This document shows, in pieces, positions 6,430 through 7,075 of a stretch of DNA of 7,075 nucleotides. Source of the DNA: Alphaproteobacteria bacterium (GTDB taxonomy: Bacteria; Pseudomonadota; Alphaproteobacteria; UBA8366). Positions within the stretch are counted from its first letter, which is position 1; each line of letters begins with the position of its first letter. A program made the position numbers and the translations under genes. Below the pieces are notes generated by a model. It saw nothing but the letters and a program-made list of their open reading frames with translations. It was not told the DNA's origin and searched no databases. The stretch covers positions 1 through 7,075 of the forward strand of contig JASLSL010000151.1 in assembly GCA_030743445.1 (NCBI GenBank). Direction: 5' to 3'.

Positions 6430-6510
6430 CCCCCGGCGCCCCCCGAAATTCGATCAAATTTTATCTAAATTCGCCACTAAAATATAACCGAATTATCTAT
6501 ATTTCATTAT

Positions 6511-6540
6511 TACTTTATTATTACTATTATTAATAAAGTA
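6511..6540. repeat. Perfect 10-bp AT-rich inverted repeat upstream of flp
   Basis: TACTTTATTA (6511-6520) and TAATAAAGTA (6531-6540) are exact reverse complements around a 10-nt AT-only-but-one spacer. It starts 81 nt after the stop of the second TadE-like gene. It could be a regulator's operator for flp or a weak AT-rich stem ending the upstream transcript; no T-run directly follows, which favours the operator reading. Confidence 0.7.
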
Positions 6541-6565
6541 TTAGCAATGATTTTCTTCTTTTTTC

Positions 6566-6594
6566 TTGCAATATATTTCACTTTCATTTATGTT
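6566..6594 (+). promoter_or_regulatory. Candidate sigma70-type promoter for flp
   Basis: TTGCAA (6566-6571) and TATGTT (6589-6594) are 17 nt apart; each matches its consensus at four of six positions. Transcription would start near 6601, giving a leader of about 60 nt. AT-rich surroundings make chance matches easy, so this is tentative. Confidence 0.35.
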
Positions 6595-6623
6595 TATATT
6601 TAGGCCTCGAATGGGGCCGGGAG

Positions 6624-6660
6624 ACACGAGTTCGAAACGCAAACACGAGGAGAAACGCAA
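6624..6660 (+). repeat. Imperfect tandem duplication covering the flp ribosome-binding site
   Basis: Two adjacent units share ACACGAG and GAAACGCAA: 6624-6642 (19 nt, centre TTC) and 6643-6660 (18 nt, centre GA). Only the second contains AGGAG (6648-6652), placed 9 nt before the flp ATG at 6662. The first unit looks like a copy without the Shine-Dalgarno core. The strong AGGAG fixes the flp start and excludes the longer frame beginning at 6566. Confidence 0.7.
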
Positions 6661-6661
6661 A

Positions 6662-6868
6662 ATGCTTAAGTTCATTCGCAAATACGTGAAGAACGAGTCG
6701 GGCGCCACCGCCATCGAGTATGGCCTGATCGCGGCGCTGGTTTCGGTCGCCGCCGTGGTCGCCCTGCAGGCGCTCGGCACGTCCTTGAACGACATGTTCA
6801 CGACCGTCTCGACCACGCTGGACAGCGCGACCACGAGCGCTGGCGGCGGCGGCACGCCCACTCCGTAA
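6662..6868 (+). CDS. flp: Flp-type (type IVb) pilin, major Tad pilus subunit
   Basis: The 68-residue prepilin is the structural subunit of the Tad pilus used for surface adhesion. A 14-residue leader (MLKFIRKYVKNESG) precedes ATAIEYGLIAALVSV, a textbook Flp processing site. CpaA/TadV should cut after G14, leaving E19 at +5 and Y20 at +6. The mature 54-residue chain has one hydrophobic helix (about 21-38), an amphipathic part (LGTSLNDMFTTVSTTL), and a Gly/Pro-rich tail, AGGGGTPTP. In Caulobacter the equivalent gene is called pilA. Expression is supported by AGGAG 9 nt upstream. It is followed after a stem-loop by the prepilin peptidase gene. The longer open frame starting at 6566 adds an unlikely N-terminus and is not supported. 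Confidence 0.96.
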   Translation: MLKFIRKYVKNESGATAIEYGLIAALVSVAAVVALQALGTSLNDMFTTVSTTLDSATTSAGGGGTPTP

Positions 6869-6898
6869 GAATGGGTCCTGGCAAGGGGGGTCCACCAC

Positions 6899-6943
6899 CG
6901 GGAGCGGCAACCCCGACTGGCCCGCTCCCGCCCCCCGGCCGGG
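6899..6943 (+). repeat. GC-rich stem-loop between flp and cpaA
   Basis: CGGGAGCGG (6899-6907) pairs perfectly with CCGCTCCCG (6922-6930) around a 14-nt loop, directly followed by a 10-bp palindrome CCCGGCCGGG (6934-6943). The flp stop is 30 nt upstream. No T-run follows, so it is not a standard intrinsic terminator. Such structures after pilin genes often stabilise pilin mRNA or reduce transcription into the lower-demand assembly genes; that role is inferred. Confidence 0.65.
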
Positions 6944-6982
6944 AAATCGAAACTCTCATTTCATTGATATCGATTTAGAATC

Positions 6983-7075
6983 ATGATCGCAACGCTCCTA
7001 CATACCGCGATTTTCAGCCTCTTCATCGGCTTGATGGTGTGGGCGGCGGCGAGCGATTTCCGCGCGTTTCGCATC
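6983..7075 (+). CDS. cpaA: CpaA/TadV-type prepilin peptidase, 5' end only
   Basis: Only 31 residues are present before the window ends: MIATLLHTAIFSLFIGLMVW followed by AAASDFRAFRI. This is one hydrophobic segment and then the start of the A24-family pattern in which an aspartate (here D25, in ASDFRAFRI) is the first of two catalytic aspartates, usually followed by PN. The enzyme is an inner-membrane aspartyl protease that removes leaders from Flp and the TadE/TadF pseudopilins; its position directly after flp matches alphaproteobacterial pilA-cpaA order. The second catalytic motif lies outside the window. No strong ribosome-binding site precedes the ATG at 6983; the start is the first in-frame ATG giving the expected N-terminus. 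Confidence 0.85.
   Translation, partial: MIATLLHTAIFSLFIGLMVWAAASDFRAFRI

Larger units (their letters stand above)
6445..6603 (+). promoter_or_regulatory. AT-rich control region upstream of flp
   Basis: The 232-nt gap between the second TadE-like gene and flp carries no gene that I can see. About 6445-6603 is strongly AT-rich, in contrast with GC-rich flanks. It contains a 10-bp perfect inverted repeat (6511-6540), pyrimidine runs (6551-6566), and a candidate promoter at 6566-6594. It shares short motifs with the island at 3690-3835. It separates the tadG-tadE operon from flp-cpaA, so flp probably has its own, stronger promoter, as pilins usually do. Confidence 0.55.

Noticed and set aside
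6431..6661. Sigma54 promoter (GG-N10-GC) for flp
   Set aside because: I found no TGGC-N8-TTGC-like pair in the gap.
6566..6868. Longer flp frame starting at 6566
   Set aside because: The upstream ATG has no ribosome-binding site and would bury the class III-type leader; AGGAG before 6662 and the 14-residue leader fit Flp exactly.

Overview
The window comes from a GC-rich bacterium, most likely an alphaproteobacterium and perhaps of the Rhodospirillales type. The grounds are strong G/C preference at third codon positions, a Flp pilin followed directly by a CpaA/TadV prepilin peptidase (the pilA-cpaA order of alphaproteobacterial Tad loci), and a TadG-TadE-TadE-like block beside it. I cannot name a species.

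Left part (1-3506): a plus-strand gene of unknown function ends at 1150. It converges on a minus-strand carboxymuconolactone-decarboxylase (CMD) family gene (1178-1726). Upstream of that, also on the minus strand, is a 564-residue c-di-GMP phosphodiesterase-type protein (1812-3506) with PAS, degenerate GGDEF and EAL domains. A clear intrinsic terminator (1756-1781) separates the EAL gene from the CMD gene.

Middle (3507-3874): a divergent intergenic region. Next to the EAL start are three tandem 12-bp repeats and a candidate sigma70-type promoter. Nearer the pilus side is a markedly AT-rich island with a perfect 11-bp inverted repeat.

Right part (3875-7075): a Tad/Flp pilus locus on the plus strand. 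tadG-like (von Willebrand A domain with a full MIDAS), a TadE-family pseudopilin with two calcium-loop-like motifs, and a second TadE-family pseudopilin form a tight operon with 4-nt and 1-nt gaps. A second AT-rich island with another perfect inverted repeat follows. Then come the 68-residue flp pilin gene, a GC-rich stem-loop, and the 5' end of a cpaA/tadV prepilin peptidase cut by the window edge. The pilin and both TadE-like proteins carry the G/xxxxE(Y/F) site that this peptidase family cleaves, so enzyme and presumed substrates are adjacent. The divergent EAL protein suggests, by context only, c-di-GMP control of pilus expression or function.

The genes are mostly recognisable families. 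The less ordinary parts are the two AT-rich control regions with inverted repeats, the small tandem duplications at the EAL start, the flp ribosome-binding site and the convergent gene ends, and the uncharacterised first protein. I see no clear evidence of an entirely new system.
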